A DNA stretch of 64,000 nucleotides from assembly GCA_026168455.1 (NCBI GenBank), contig CM047430.1, forward strand, positions 70,037,044-70,101,043, in the 5' to 3' direction. The translations under genes were made by a program, and so were the position numbers. The notes under the pieces were generated by a model. The model had not been told where the DNA came from. It saw nothing but the letters and a program-made list of their open reading frames with translations, and did not search any database. Positions within the stretch are counted from its first letter, which is position 1. Each line of letters begins with the position of its first letter. The stretch is from Theocolax elegans (Eukaryota; Arthropoda; Insecta; Hymenoptera; Cerocephalidae). Shown here in pieces: positions 23,872-35,252 of this stretch.

Positions 23872-25034
23872 TATATGAAGATCCACAAAAGATCTTCCAA
23901 ATCGCGTTCCCGGAAATTAAAACAAAATTTTTTTGAGGCACACCTTCCGGACCTCACTTTTCTTCATCTATAGTATATATAATATGTGAAACAAATTTTG
24001 AACATGAAATAAAAGGCTTGTGACACACCTTTTTTTAAGTTTGAAGTTTAAAATTGAAAAATCATAAAATGCTGTTTTTTTTAAACTTATATATTCGTAA
24101 TAAAACTTAGTTTTCAAAAGAACCTTTTTGCATTTTATTTTTAAAAGCTTATTATTATATAAACTCGTATCAAAATTTATTTCATTAAAAATAATGCATT
24201 AGGTTCTAATATGCGAGTATTCATAAAAACGAGGGAATTCTAGTTTTTTATTATATTATTGTTTAGATAAAAATACAATATTTAAATGTATAATTAAGAT
24301 AATATAATAATCTTTCACTGCAATTAAATGATATATTATTCTGCTTAAATAATAATTATGAATAGTAAATAAATTATTTAGTGAGTTACTTAGCTATTTC
24401 TTTCATAAAACTAGATAATCTATAAGTATGCTATTTTAATAAACAAAATATATAAAAGATATTAAAAAAAATGTTTAGTCACTGCATATAAAACAATTTT
24501 TTGATATATTCATTATATATTTATAATGTTTGTCACATTATCCCAAATATATTTTTTTGTATATTTTTTCGTATATTTCGTATGCAAAATGCCATTTATC
24601 GTTGATTACAATAATCCAATCATCCTACTTTGAAATTATTTATAGTTTGATATGTTACGTCTTTGTTATGGTTAGATAATTACTTTATACAATTTATTGA
24701 ATTCTGATGACAAAGAATGTAATTACTTATTATTACATTAAAAACTATTTGAATAGATGATTATATAATAGAAAAAGATTAGTTTAAAGATTATTTGTGT
24801 CAATATAATTCTTGTATAAATATATGTAACAGCATTTTATGATTTTTTGTTTTTAAACTTCAAACTTAAAAAAATGTGTGTCACAATCCTTTTATTTCAT
24901 GTTCAAAATTTGTTTCACATATTATATGTACTAAGATGAAGAAAAGTGAGATCCGGTAGGTGTGCCTCAAAAACAAAAATTTTTCGATTTTAGGAAATGC
25001 GATTTGGAAGAATTTTTGTGGATTTCCTCATATA
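23872..25034. mobile_element. Non-autonomous DNA transposon with ~200-bp terminal inverted repeats
   Basis: The left arm 23872-24074 and right arm 24830-25034 are reverse complements over about 200 bases with scattered differences. Shared blocks include TATATGA at both tips, the TCCACAAAA segment, TTCCAAATCGC, GAGGCACACCT, a CTTTTCTTCAT block and ATCATAAAATGCTG at the inner ends. The interior of about 755 bases is AT-rich and has no transposase ORF, so the element depends on a helper. The tips begin TATATGA, compatible with a TA target as in the Tc1/mariner group, but the duplication is not resolvable by eye. Confidence 0.82.
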
Positions 25035-26873
25035 CTTATTAATATTTCCTACAGAATATGTTAAAAATTATGATGATTCAAATATATCCCAGCCTTACTA
25101 TATAAATTATAGAAATTTTTTCGAAGTAACGTATACACTATGTGAACAATTGAATCCGTAGATACGTCTTAATAATTCAAGTACTCATCCAACCGTGACT
25201 AAACTTACGAAAATCGCAAAAGAAAGAACGGACAAGCCTGCAGTATCTCGTTATTTTCGCATATGGGATTAGGACGGAAATAGTGAGCGCACAGTGTCGA
25301 TCGAGTGAATTTATGGATCTCAAGATGTTGTTGGATTCGCACGTGGCTTAGAAACTGCTTGCCTGCCTGCCTGCCTGCCTGGCTGCCAAATGACCGGGGC
25401 GAGGCGGCGTTGCATTAACATCGCTCACCGATTTATACGCCTGACAATTAGCCGGGGCGCATCGCTTTAGACGCGGGCGCGTAACTCCCGTCAATTAACC
25501 ACTGTCTTCTCTCCTCTTCCTCTACGGTCGCGTTACATTCCGCATGACCCGAAAATACACCCGCGATCTCTCCTTTTTTTTTCTTCCCGCGCAGCGATCG
25601 TCATAAAACTCGAACCCGCGCACCGTGATATTTTATTTCGAGCTACTTCCGATCCCCTTCTTCCCCGAATCGTTATTAGATTAATTAATTAGATATTACG
25701 AGTGAAATTTATTATTCCGAGCGTGGGTTTGAAATTTTAATAAATTCGAACGATAAGTCAAATAGGGGAAAAAAACAACGAAGAATTAATTAAAACTTAT
25801 ATCGTTTACATTAAACCGATGATGAAACATTCTCTAAAGGATAGAATAGAAATAATAACAGGTCATCAATCTAGGCATTCATTAAAGTTTAGAAATGTTT
25901 GCAAAACAAAAGACAACCACAAGACTAAGGATTAATGAGATATTAGTTAACCAAGGTGGAAAAAGGTTTCATAATTCTAAGAATCGATTAATTATTGTGC
26001 AAATAACGAAATTGGAGCTAAACTTTTCGTAAATTAAACGTCGTAGATTGCGTAAAGTATAAGTCGGATGAATGATATTACAAAATGAATGACTAGCTAC
26101 TTTTTTGCAATATCAAATTAAAGAATCTATTATATACATTCCTTAGAATTTTAAATTGAATTTAAATGTTACATTAATATTTATCGTAGAGTCAAGGTAT
26201 ACGTTATTACTATACGGTTCTTCGCACAGCTGATTTTACAAACGATTAGGTGAATTCGTTATTTCATTAATTAGATTATCTTACGCGGTTATATTTTTAA
26301 TTAGATTTCCTTACAATCTAATATTGCTGAAACGCAAATAAATACGCTACGTAGATTGTTAGTGAAAATGTACTGATTTCAGTGGTTGGTGAGTAACAAA
26401 GGAAAAGAGGTAAGGTAAAATGCGACTCGAAATACAAAAGAATAAATGTTGACGTGTACGAAGGGAACCGTTCAATCACAACTGCCAGCGATAGCTTATT
26501 AAAAAGTTCGCGCAGACGTAAGAGGAAAAGGAAAAAAAAAAGTGAAGTAAGTAAGTAAAAGGCATAAAGAATATGTTAGGAGGGAGGAGAATCAGGCATG
26601 GTTGGTTTAGAATCTTGCGTATACTAGACGTCCCATCAGGCCCATAAAAGGGCCGCGTAAGGTTGACTTACCTCGGTAGATTGGGTGTCGACGATCGCGC
26701 GGCAATTTGTCGCTCGTGGAAATGCGCGAGAGGAACGAGAGCCCGATGGGACAGCTCCGCCGAAGGAATCCAATAAAGAACAAAGTACTACTTTTATCGC
26801 CTTGGCTATACGAACGAGCGGAACGGGTTATGTACGTCAATCACCGAACCGACTCGCTTCGTAACCCCACCTA

Positions 26874-26875
<2 letters not shown>
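25035..26875. promoter_or_regulatory. Noncoding stretch with GC-rich island
   Basis: A CCTG tetranucleotide run (about 25359-25382) starts a CpG-rich block to about 25640. It contains CATTAACATCGC, GACAATTAGCC and GTCAATTAACC, again TAAT-type cores in GC-rich context. From 25680 to 26600 the sequence is AT-rich and featureless. No exon with a domain was found. Confidence 0.25.
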
Positions 26876-26916
<41 letters not shown>

Positions 26917-27733
26917 TCTACACATGCTCCGTCACTTATGACTTTTTATATCTTTAATTTCATTAGCGAGTTCGTTCCTTTTTTTCTTCTTTCTCTCTTT
27001 CATGGACGACTGAGTCATCGAAAAATCCAATCTTCTTTTTTTTGCGGGATTGTTTTCCAGACGGATCGTCGTTCTTGCCGATTGCCTTTATTATACTATT
27101 TTTTTTTCTCCTTGTATTCCGGATATATATTTGTTAGTGTTTTTTTTTTTGAGATTTCGAAATTGTTGTTGTTACATTACGCTTTGTCTGATCCTTTATC
27201 AGTTTGGTTTACGGATACAGTTAATCAAAGAATTTTCAAATTGATAGGCGAAACATTTATTACACTAATATAATGAGAAAATTTGTATAGATTAATATTT
27301 ACATTCAAATTTTGAAATATCTTTTTAAGATTTTTTTCTAAATTATTGATGTAAATCTTACCGAATTGATATAAAAATCGTGAAAATTACTGTGCTTCGA
27401 AAATATTGACTAATATCTTATATTTAAGTGCTTATAGAAAAATAGATTGAATTAAAATATAAATAAATCTTGAATCTTAAATATAAATAAAAAGTAAATA
27501 AATTATATTATTATAAATTAATTACTTACCTTTTAATGACTTTTCATTAAAATAATCAAAATAAAATAAATAATGGAAATGATTTGTAAGGAACGAAAGG
27601 TAGATCAATAAGATTAAAATAATGTAAACGTCGAATAAAAACTCGATGGAACTTTCTAAAAACTTGTATCTTTATTAATTAATAAACGTGTTTGTGTTTA
27701 CTTCGTGTATTCGCGTTGTATTTATTTTACAAG
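26876..27733. other. CT tract and AT-rich noncoding stretch
   Basis: CT run at 26877-26911, then T-rich sequence. The 188-codon ORF starting at 26707 is mostly poly-Ser-Leu and hydrophobic T-rich translation with no domain, so it is not called. The remainder is AT-rich. Confidence 0.5.
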
Positions 27734-27792
27734 AGCTCGGTGGTCTCGAGGGCATCCGCTCTAAGGTAGCAGAATCCCTGAGACCTCTAGCT
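27734..27792. other. Stable stem-loop in GC-richer patch
   Basis: AGCTCGGTGGTCTCGAGGG (27734-27752) pairs with CCCTGAGACCTCTAGCT (27776-27792) through GGTCTC/GAGACC and AGCT/AGCT blocks, with a 23-base loop. The patch to 27900 is GC-richer than its surroundings. It may be part of a structured RNA or a repeat end; I do not recognise the family. Confidence 0.35.
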
Positions 27793-30700
27793 TAGAAGTC
27801 GAGATAAATCAAATAACAAAATTAACTAAACGCAAAGGATCACCTTCGACCAAGGGCCTTCGCGCGTCGACGACCACCTTGCGCTCAAATCCCTAAATCT
27901 CTTCGTCCAAAAATTAATGCCGAACGCTAGAATAATAATAAGATAAGAAATAAAACAGTTTTTAAAATAATATCGTTTTTTATCTTATTTTGTATTTATT
28001 AATTGGCATTGTCGTAACGTTTAATTGCCGTATGATACGAGTTTTATCGAGACTGAAAAATTGATAGGGTTTGGGTGGGCTGATTGGGTGGGTGAAGGGA
28101 CTTTTGAAAGTGGTCTCTCTCTCTCTCTTGTTTTTTTTTTTATTTCGATTGAGCCGCGCGCGAGAACCCAGTCGATGCGTTTTCCCGCGGCGAGCGCGTG
28201 ACTCGTAAATAACCATTTATATCACACAAATCTTTAACAATATACAAAATGTATTCTATATACAAGTTTAAATTACACATCCTTCGCTCGGTCTCCTGTA
28301 TCTCGGTATTACTACGATATCGATGTCTAAGAGAACATTTATTTCAATGGAACTTGCTTTTTTTTTCTTTTTGGTTATTGAGTTGCAAAATAGATCAAGG
28401 TATTGCATGCGTTTATTAGACTCTAGCTGTACCGTGGTTGTTCAACGAATCCATTAAAATAAATTTTCCATAGACACGAAACTCTCAATTAGCATCTGCA
28501 AAAGTGTTCGATTCTCCCCCGTTGACCTGTCGTCAAGTATCTTACACGAGTATTGAATCTCGGCGTTGTTAAAGATACTGGTCACGTTTATCGTTTTAAT
28601 CTTCTTCTTTTTGTAAATCTTCGGATCTATCGGTCGGGACGAAAATTCGCTAATAACGGAAACGAGTAAACAAGTAACAACCATTTCTTATGATACAGTT
28701 TACATCGAAGGTTTCATTCGTCTCGTGAGCTTTGATTTGTCCGGACCTAATAAAGGACCTTGATCGATCGATCCTCCATATAAATATTGCCATTGTAAAA
28801 TGAATTGAATAGCTAGTCGCAGACACTTGTTTGTTTCTTTTAAATATAGTTTAAAGATTTTACATTTTTATACCTTTTGTTTGTTTGTTTGTATTTATAT
28901 TTCCATCGGGTCGTCTGTGTGTATGACTTTTTTGTTTGTTTGTTTAAGATTATACATTTATGTTACATTTATTGCGTATCGACGAAACGAAAGAAAGAAA
29001 GAGAAAAAAAAGGAAAATAATAATAAAATAAAAAATAAAACATCGTTCGCGCGAGTCCTCACATAGGATTTATGAAAAGATTGTCAGTGATCGTTCTATC
29101 GAGACCTCGTGTGAAACTAGGCCAAATCGCGTTATTACACAGTCGCCAATATGATACTTTTCTTTTTTTTTTATTATATATTATATACACACAAGAAAAA
29201 TAACGAATAGCTAGCTTACGTTATGTAAAGATTAAACTTACGAGCTACCGTTGAAAAATATTCATTTGGTAAATTTACATCAGTTCTCGTGAATGATATG
29301 AAAAATACGAGCTTTTACACGACATATAAATATATATATGTATAGTTTTTATACATATATATATCGATTAGTGGTTGCGTTTATGACTTTACCTTCTCTT
29401 TTTTTCTTTTTCGGTTGTTCTGTTATTCGCGCGACAATTCTTTTTTGTTGGCCAAGTTTCAGAGGTTGCATTGCGCAGCGTTTTACCCTGACGTGTTTCC
29501 TTCGGTTCCTCCATGGGTGAAGAAAACAACGCGACGCGTACTTCCGATAGAATATCGACCTTTACTTTTTTTTTTACTCCACTCTTTATTGCTTTTACGC
29601 GAAGTTCGCGCGCGCGCGCGCCTGCGAGGCTGAGGGTCAAGGGGGAAATAGAGGTGGACGAAAAACGTAGTAAAGTAGTTTGGATTGGCTCGCTGTGGGA
29701 AAATATTGCAGTTTTACCTGCTTGCAGATGATTATTGCGAAATTCATTTGCTTTTTTTTTATGTATTTCATAGTATTTAATTATATACTAACAGATTTTT
29801 TGACTTGGTGGAAATTGAAGAATTTCAAGGTAAACGTGATTAACCAATTTATAGTCTTGTGTCCAAACAATGATTTCTTGTTACCTCAAAATGATTAATT
29901 TCCATTAGAGTGATTATAATAAAATTTTGTCTAAAAATTAAATGATGCTTTGTATAGTATAGCAATATTGAATTAATATAATTTTTTAAGAGAATCATTA
30001 TTTGACTAATTCAATATTTAGCCAATCCAAACTATTTTTTACGCGAGAATATTTACACGTGTGTAGATGTACTAGGGTGATAGGGTCAGGATGGAATTAT
30101 AGAGCGACAATTACTTCGTTTAAAAGTCCCTTTCTCACCACGGCGAAATGAAAATGAATGAGAGCGAGTCTTGGCGCGAATACAGATGTAGAGGGAGAAC
30201 CGAGCCTTAATTTTTTTTTTTCGAAAAAAAAGGAGGGAGAGCATTAATGGCAGCTCCTCGTTGAAACAAGAAGCGACTAACGAACTTAGACGGGCAATGG
30301 CTCGACTGTTTAGCGATGAAAGAAAAATAATTTTCTAAAAGTCGATTTGCGGAGAGATCCTTCGACCGCAATGAATTTTCATTCCGGTGTGATTGTTTTC
30401 GGGGTTACGCGAAAGGGGTGTCGGATGGGGGAGTGGATTCGAGGGGTTCAAGGGGAATTATTCTTTGAGTCACTCGAGTTGTCGATGCTCGAATTGTTCT
30501 TCCGATTAATCGAATATTGCAAGGCGCGCACAATGTTATCACGAGATTCGATTGGCTTAAGATTGAGCGCAGCTCGCTACGCGACGTTCCTGCACGATAG
30601 ATTTTTATTTTTACTTTTATGAAAAGGAAATGAATAACGCGACGTTGCGCAATGTATGGCAAATTCATACTCGATTATTGGTATACAACTGGTGGTCGGG

Positions 30701-31075
30701 GATTTAGAAAATTTGTTGCTTTGCGTCTCGGTGGATGCATCAGGTGAAATTCTTTCCTTCTAATCGATGGATTGTACAATTTCTTTTTTGTCGTCGATCA
30801 ATGAGCTACGAAAATAGTACATTAACTTACCGATTTATTAATCGGTAATTCAAGTAGAAAAAAAAGGATAAGCAACTCTTTTTTTTCTTGCTGTTTTTGT
30901 ACACGATAATCACTCCCGAATTAAAATTCACTTGTTCGCTACGTGTTGAGGAAAAAAAAAGTATTCACTGACAAAAAACACAAAGGACTTTCCACCTGAC
31001 TCGGCGCTCCAGGTGATTAAATAACAAAATTTTCTAACGAACCCGACACTGACCTTTGCACCATTGAACATCGAT
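27793..31075. other. Downstream flank of LMO4, no further gene seen
   Basis: This stretch is downstream of the minus-strand LMO4 exons and may include distal 3' UTR. Many TTTATT hexamers (AATAAA on the minus strand) occur, for example near 28970, 30607 and 30835, so the true polyadenylation site cannot be chosen by eye. A short perfect hairpin TTACCGAT/ATCGGTAA lies at 30829-30850. Small ORFs are domain-less. Confidence 0.45.
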
Positions 31076-31109
31076 CGCGCGCGCACGCACGCACGCACGC
31101 ACGCACACA
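31076..31109. repeat. CG/CA alternating tract in the LMO4 3' flank
   Basis: Strict purine-pyrimidine alternation (CGCGCG then GCAC/ACGC repeats) for 34 bases, about 190 bases beyond the end of the extended LMO4 frame. It may lie inside the 3' UTR. Confidence 0.85.
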
Positions 31110-31293
31110 GACAAGGACGTTGAAGAATTAAGGAGCCTCGTTCAAGCGAGCCCGTTAAGTCGTATAATCGCATATCAGACGTACACACACGTACACTCAC
31201 GCACACTCGTGTCCGTACACATTGTCCAGTCTCTGGCAGCAGAGTATAAGCAGCGCACTATTTAAATTACGTCGTTTTCCTTGGGAAAAGAGT

Positions 31294-31496
31294 TCAGTCG
31301 CAAGGCTCCGGCGTCCACGACCAATCTTGATACGGTGGCGAGGCTTGCGGATGCTGTTGCTGCTGCTGTTGATGATGATGGTGATGATGGTGCGAATGCG
31401 GATGCTGCTGCTGTTGCTGCTGAGCAAGACCAAGCGGTACCATCGGAATCGGATGGTGGGGTTGGTGGGGCTGCTGTTGCTGATGCTGCTGTTGCT

Positions 31497-31528
<32 letters not shown>

Positions 31529-31698
31529 TGCTGCTGGGGCTGGTGATGATAATGCTGATGACCCGGTGGCGGCGGCGAATAGGCCTCACCTCCTACGGCT
31601 ACATCGACGAGGTCGACTTGCGGCTGGAGTGCCGCTACGACGACCGGAGCCGTAGGTGCGGTGGGTACCTTCTTCGGGCGGCCAACCGGGTTGCCGCC
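31294..31698 (-). CDS. In-frame extension after the LMO4 stop (candidate stop-codon readthrough)
   Basis: Directly after the LMO4 TGA (31701-31699) the same frame stays open for 134 codons to a TGA at 31296-31294. The sequence begins GGNPVGRPKKVPTAP, passes through a Pro-Ala-Val-rich part, long Gln runs with PHQPHHPIPMVPLG between them and a HSHHHHHHH stretch, and ends ASPPYQDWSWTPEPCD. Gln runs mix CAG with CAA and His runs mix CAT with CAC. Those exchanges are silent in this frame but change Ser to Asn (and similar) in the other two forward frames, which argues for protein-level selection here. Caution: the other frames are also fairly open because the DNA is GC-rich and repetitive. The stop context TGA-G is not the strongest readthrough context. 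A sequencing or assembly error at the TGA, or ordinary 3' UTR, remain possible. Confidence 0.5.
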
Positions 31699-31858
31699 TC
31701 ATTCGCGGCTCCTTCGAGGCCTTCCTACCTTGCCCTTCCTCGTTGGCATGCCACCGTTGCCCGTCGCCGCGGCGGCTGCCGCTGCCGCCACCGACGATGA
31801 CTTTACCATCTTGTGGAAATCCGTCTCGCAGACGGCCGCGCCAGAGAGCAGGTAGTAC
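31699..31858 (-). CDS. LMO4-type LIM-only protein, last coding exon
   Basis: This exon completes the second LIM domain and carries the C-terminus. A 3' splice site (GTGTTTCAG) ends at 31859. The first base G completes an Arg codon begun by AG at the end of the upstream exon, giving GDR-YYLLSGAAVCETDFHKM with the last two zinc ligands (Cys of AVC and Asp of ETD). A short alanine run and a basic tail KGKVGRPRRSRE follow, then TGA at 31701-31699. LMO proteins have no DNA-binding domain; they bind LDB/Chip and compete with or bridge LIM-homeodomain factors in the nucleus. The GRPRR core resembles an AT-hook, unusual for this family (inference). The frame stays open after the stop; see the extension entry. 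The family assignment is firm from the LIM2 sequence; vertebrate LMO4 also ends soon after LIM2. Confidence 0.9.
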
Positions 31859-33129
31859 CTGAAACACGCAAAATCGATGGTTCTCTTTCAACCTCATATT
31901 CCTTTTTTATTTCATAGATCTACTTATTAAGGCTAATTATTTAATGAAAACATTTTAAGTATTGTCAATTACAATCAACTGGTAGAAATGGATTTGATGT
32001 CTTACCAGGCATTTTCAATACAAGAGATATAAAATGTTTTCAGTGTTCTTGTTTAAAAAACGATTTTTTTCACTGTGTTCGTCCATTTATTTGAATGAAA
32101 ACAGATGTTCCATGCTACTTATCGACTTACAAGCTACTTTTAACTTTTCAAAAGTGGTTTTCATTAAGGAAGCCGATATTAAAAGTAAAAGCTATTAAAC
32201 GAGATTAAAAAGGTTTTTACTAAATTTTATTTCGAAATTAGCAGATCGTACATATCTTTAGAACAACTATAATTATTTTAAAAGCGAAAGAAGTAAGTAA
32301 TTGTAATAGTAATTGAAAATAATAATTCGGCGAACGATTTTATTGATAGAAAATTTAAAACTTAATTCATCAGATACGTTGGAAAGTTAATAAAAAATTT
32401 CGAGACTATCTCATTTTATCAAATGCTCGATCATAGTAAAATTATATTTAATTTAAGGTATTAATAAGGTCGTTCCACAGTACTTTTTATGATAAATAAT
32501 CAACTTGTTTCGTTAGAATAATATAGAAATTAAAGCAAAGCCATTAATTATTATCAAACCCGGTTGATCTAGATATCCGTTATAAATGTGATTACCATAA
32601 AAATATTAGCATAAAAGAAACTAATACGCGACGCGAGAAAAAAAAGAGCACATTCTTGACGATTTATCTGCCGCACAAAAGGAAATCCATAACGTCGCGT
32701 ACACCGCGTTATTAAAATTCAAATATACACCCCTCGTAATTGCGACATTATACAATCCCAAATTATCAGGTAATAAAAAGCTATCGACTCTCATCATATA
32801 AACGCGATGGGCTGTTAAAAAAAGTAAAAGAAATTACAATTAGCCCGAAAGTACGAGGTTTTTCAATTTAGATCGAGATCGAGATGTTAAGTGGCGATCA
32901 AAGAAACCCTTGGTCGACGTTAAATAAAATAAAATAAAAAAATATGTATACACGAGAGAAAGAGAGGAAGTTTTTCTCATGTATCTGGCTCGACGCAAAG
33001 CCATTTCGTTCCCTAGTAAGCGGTAATGAGCGTCTGTGCACCCTCGGACATCTGTTGGTAGGGCAAAAAGGAAAAAAAAAAAAACGAAACGAAACGAAAA
33101 AAAAGTGACCGATCGATCGTGTGACTCAC
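31859..33129 (-). other. LMO4 intron between LIM2 exons (1271 nt)
   Basis: The donor CAG|GTGAGT at 33129 and acceptor TTTCAG at 31859 define a phase-2 intron that splits an Arg codon in the middle of LIM2. The interior is AT-rich noncoding DNA. A 173-codon minus ORF starting at 33361 overlaps its upstream edge but reads the exon in a wrong frame. Confidence 0.88.
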
Positions 33130-33273
33130 CTGTCGCCTTGCGTGAGCTGCGTGCCGCACTTGGTGCAGGTAAAGCACTTGGTGTGAAAGACATTGCCGCC
33201 CGCCCTCGTGACGAGTTCGGTCGCGGGTATCGTCTGGCCGCAAGCTGCGCAGGCACCTGAACTACCAAACATC
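33130..33273 (-). CDS. LMO4-type LIM-only protein, LIM2 exon
   Basis: A 144-nt exon bounded by CTGTTTCAG at 33274 and GACAG|GTGAGT at 33130. After a leading G (third base of a split codon) it reads MFGSSGACAACGQTIPATEL, then VTRAGGNVFHTKCFTCTKC and GTQLTQGD. These residues supply Cys-X2-Cys, His-X2-Cys and Cys-X2-Cys zinc ligands of the second LIM domain; the last two ligands are in the next exon. The FGSSGAC.ACGQ.IPA.ELV.RA.GNV.H.KCFTC spacing is diagnostic of LMO4 rather than LMO1-3/Beadex. In LMO4 proteins the preceding exon encodes LIM1 ending DYIR. The split-codon start (AG|G) fits that Arg, but no LIM1 exon was found in the window. The product is a nuclear adaptor that binds LDB/Chip. 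Confidence 0.93.
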
Positions 33274-34369
33274 CTGAAACAGACAAACCAATTCCAAGAT
33301 CAGTACCCGACAAACTCGCATATGTCTTTACGTATGTATATATATGTATACTATGTATCATCGGTTATTCCTGGTAAAAATGTTGTTGGTAGTATAATAA
33401 TGGTCTTGCAGTGCAACGTTTCTTTTGAACCAATTTTCTTACCTTTTTTTCGGGAGGTCAGGGGCGGGGGGATTATACGTGTAAGCGAAACGTTACTTTT
33501 GCGGTGGATGACACCGGAAACTGAATAGTTATCGTGCATAACGTGAAAATATATCAAGTGGGTGGATTCGATACATATTTTAGTTCTCAAGCATAAACTT
33601 TTTCTACGATATAGTATACATATACATATAGGATAATTCTTAATAGGAGTAATTGCAAGGTTGGGATTGTAATGTTTGTGTACACATATTTACTTCATGA
33701 TGTAATATTAATATTTAAAATGATATATAACGTTGTATTATTTGGTAACTTTATCATTTTAAGGTCAAGATAGTAATATTTATATATTTATTTACATTGA
33801 AAAAACAAAATGATGAAAAGTCTAAACGGATTAATCACTAAAACGAGATAGTACGTTAACTTTACGAGAGTCATTTATTTACCTCGAATAATTGTAAAAT
33901 GTATACTCGTTACATTAATACAAGGAAGGGTATAGTCGTGAGAATTTTCGAATGACAGTTAAATCATTTCCTTTAAAACACGGAAAAATAATATCCATAC
34001 GTTTAATCTCTCGGTATTGATCTTTATCTAAATCATTAAGGTGACTACCATGCGAGTGTTTAAAATAAAAAAAAAAATTGCGGGTATACGTATTAACGTA
34101 AGTTATATTATCGTTTTTTCTCTCCTTCTCACTCTCTTCTTTTAATTCTAAAGCTTCATAACTCTTGGTAAATTACTTTCTGGTAAATCTCAAGTTTCGC
34201 GGTATTTAATAAGAATCGCGATATTTAAAGAATCGTAGGTATTACGTAGATAGTCGGGATACCGAGAGAGCCATAAGAGGCCATAAACGAGATGGGTACG
34301 TAAAAATGCTTCTCGGGCCTCGAGCACCACGCTAGATAAATATGAAGTGTTTCCAATTAAATCTCGCGT

Positions 34370-35201
34370 CAGGCTCTCTCTCTCTCTCTCTCTCTATCTC
34401 GTGCGCTCTCTAATTATAAATGAGCTCTAACCTGGCCCCATCCAAAGTTTCAGACTCTAAATATATTTTCTACATTCGCGGTAAGTTTTTAATACAAAAC
34501 ACCGGGTAAATAAACAATTTATTCTCATACCGAAATTGAACGGAAAGAAAAAAGAAGGAAAAAATTTTTTGTTCGGATTATAAAGTAAAGGAAGATGTAC
34601 GTATAAACCGTAATAGCCTATCAAGATGAAAGTCAAACCCAAATAAACTATCAATCCACATTAAAACTATATCTCGATCAAATAGATAAATCATAATAAT
34701 TATATATCAGTATCAGCATCAGCATCAGGATCATCATCATCATGATCATCATAATCATCGTATGGTCGTCGTCATAAAAAGCACGTGTATATGTAACATC
34801 CAAGATCCTTGGCAAAAAAAGATGATGTAGTCGGATCGTATAGTCGGCGATGTATATATCTCAACTCACGATTTCGCGTACCTCTCATCCTTCTCTAGGC
34901 ATTTTGCCCGCCTCTAGCCTTTCTCCGTCTGCTCAACACAGACTCACGGTTAAACGAGCATATCGATATAATAAGGTGTTGTAAGTGCGCCTTTTAATTG
35001 GCAGTTCAGCCAGATAAATCCTCTCTCTCTCCCTCTCTCTTGGATCCGTATATCGAGATATACCTCGAGAGGACTCTTTCTCTCGCCCATGCGAAAATAA
35101 CGAGCCTAAGAAAATAATTACGCCTCTCCTTTTCGAGGCTGCCTCGCATGCCTCTCGTTCTATTGTTTCGGCGCTTTTGCAAAACACCTCGAGATCCTTA
35201 G

Positions 35202-35241
<40 letters not shown>
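34370..35241. other. Intronic stretch with CT tracts and an ATC-rich run
   Basis: CT run at 34373-34396, interrupted CAT/ATC trinucleotide repeats at 34708-34760, and a CT microsatellite at 35208-35241 that forms the left boundary of the LINE insertion. No coding exon is recognised. Confidence 0.6.
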
Positions 35242-35245
<4 letters not shown>

Positions 35246-35252
35246 GCGCCAA

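Noticed and set aside
26707..27273. 188-codon plus-strand ORF
   Set aside because: Mostly Ser-Leu from a CT tract plus T-rich hydrophobic translation. No domain, no splice support.
31699..31728. Hidden intron that would splice around the LMO4 TGA
   Set aside because: A GTAGGA donor-like site exists at 31728, but no pyrimidine-rich acceptor of suitable phase lies between it and the open frame downstream.
31222..31800. 192-codon plus-strand ORF (and a 124-codon one) over the LMO4 exon
   Set aside because: They are antisense readings of the Gln/His runs (poly-Leu, Met/Val, Ala). The minus-strand exon has splice sites, LIM ligands and matching phase.
32840..33361. 173-codon minus-strand ORF overlapping the LIM2 exon
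   Set aside because: It reads the LIM2 exon in the wrong frame and runs through the intron; no domain. The correct frame is fixed by the zinc ligands.
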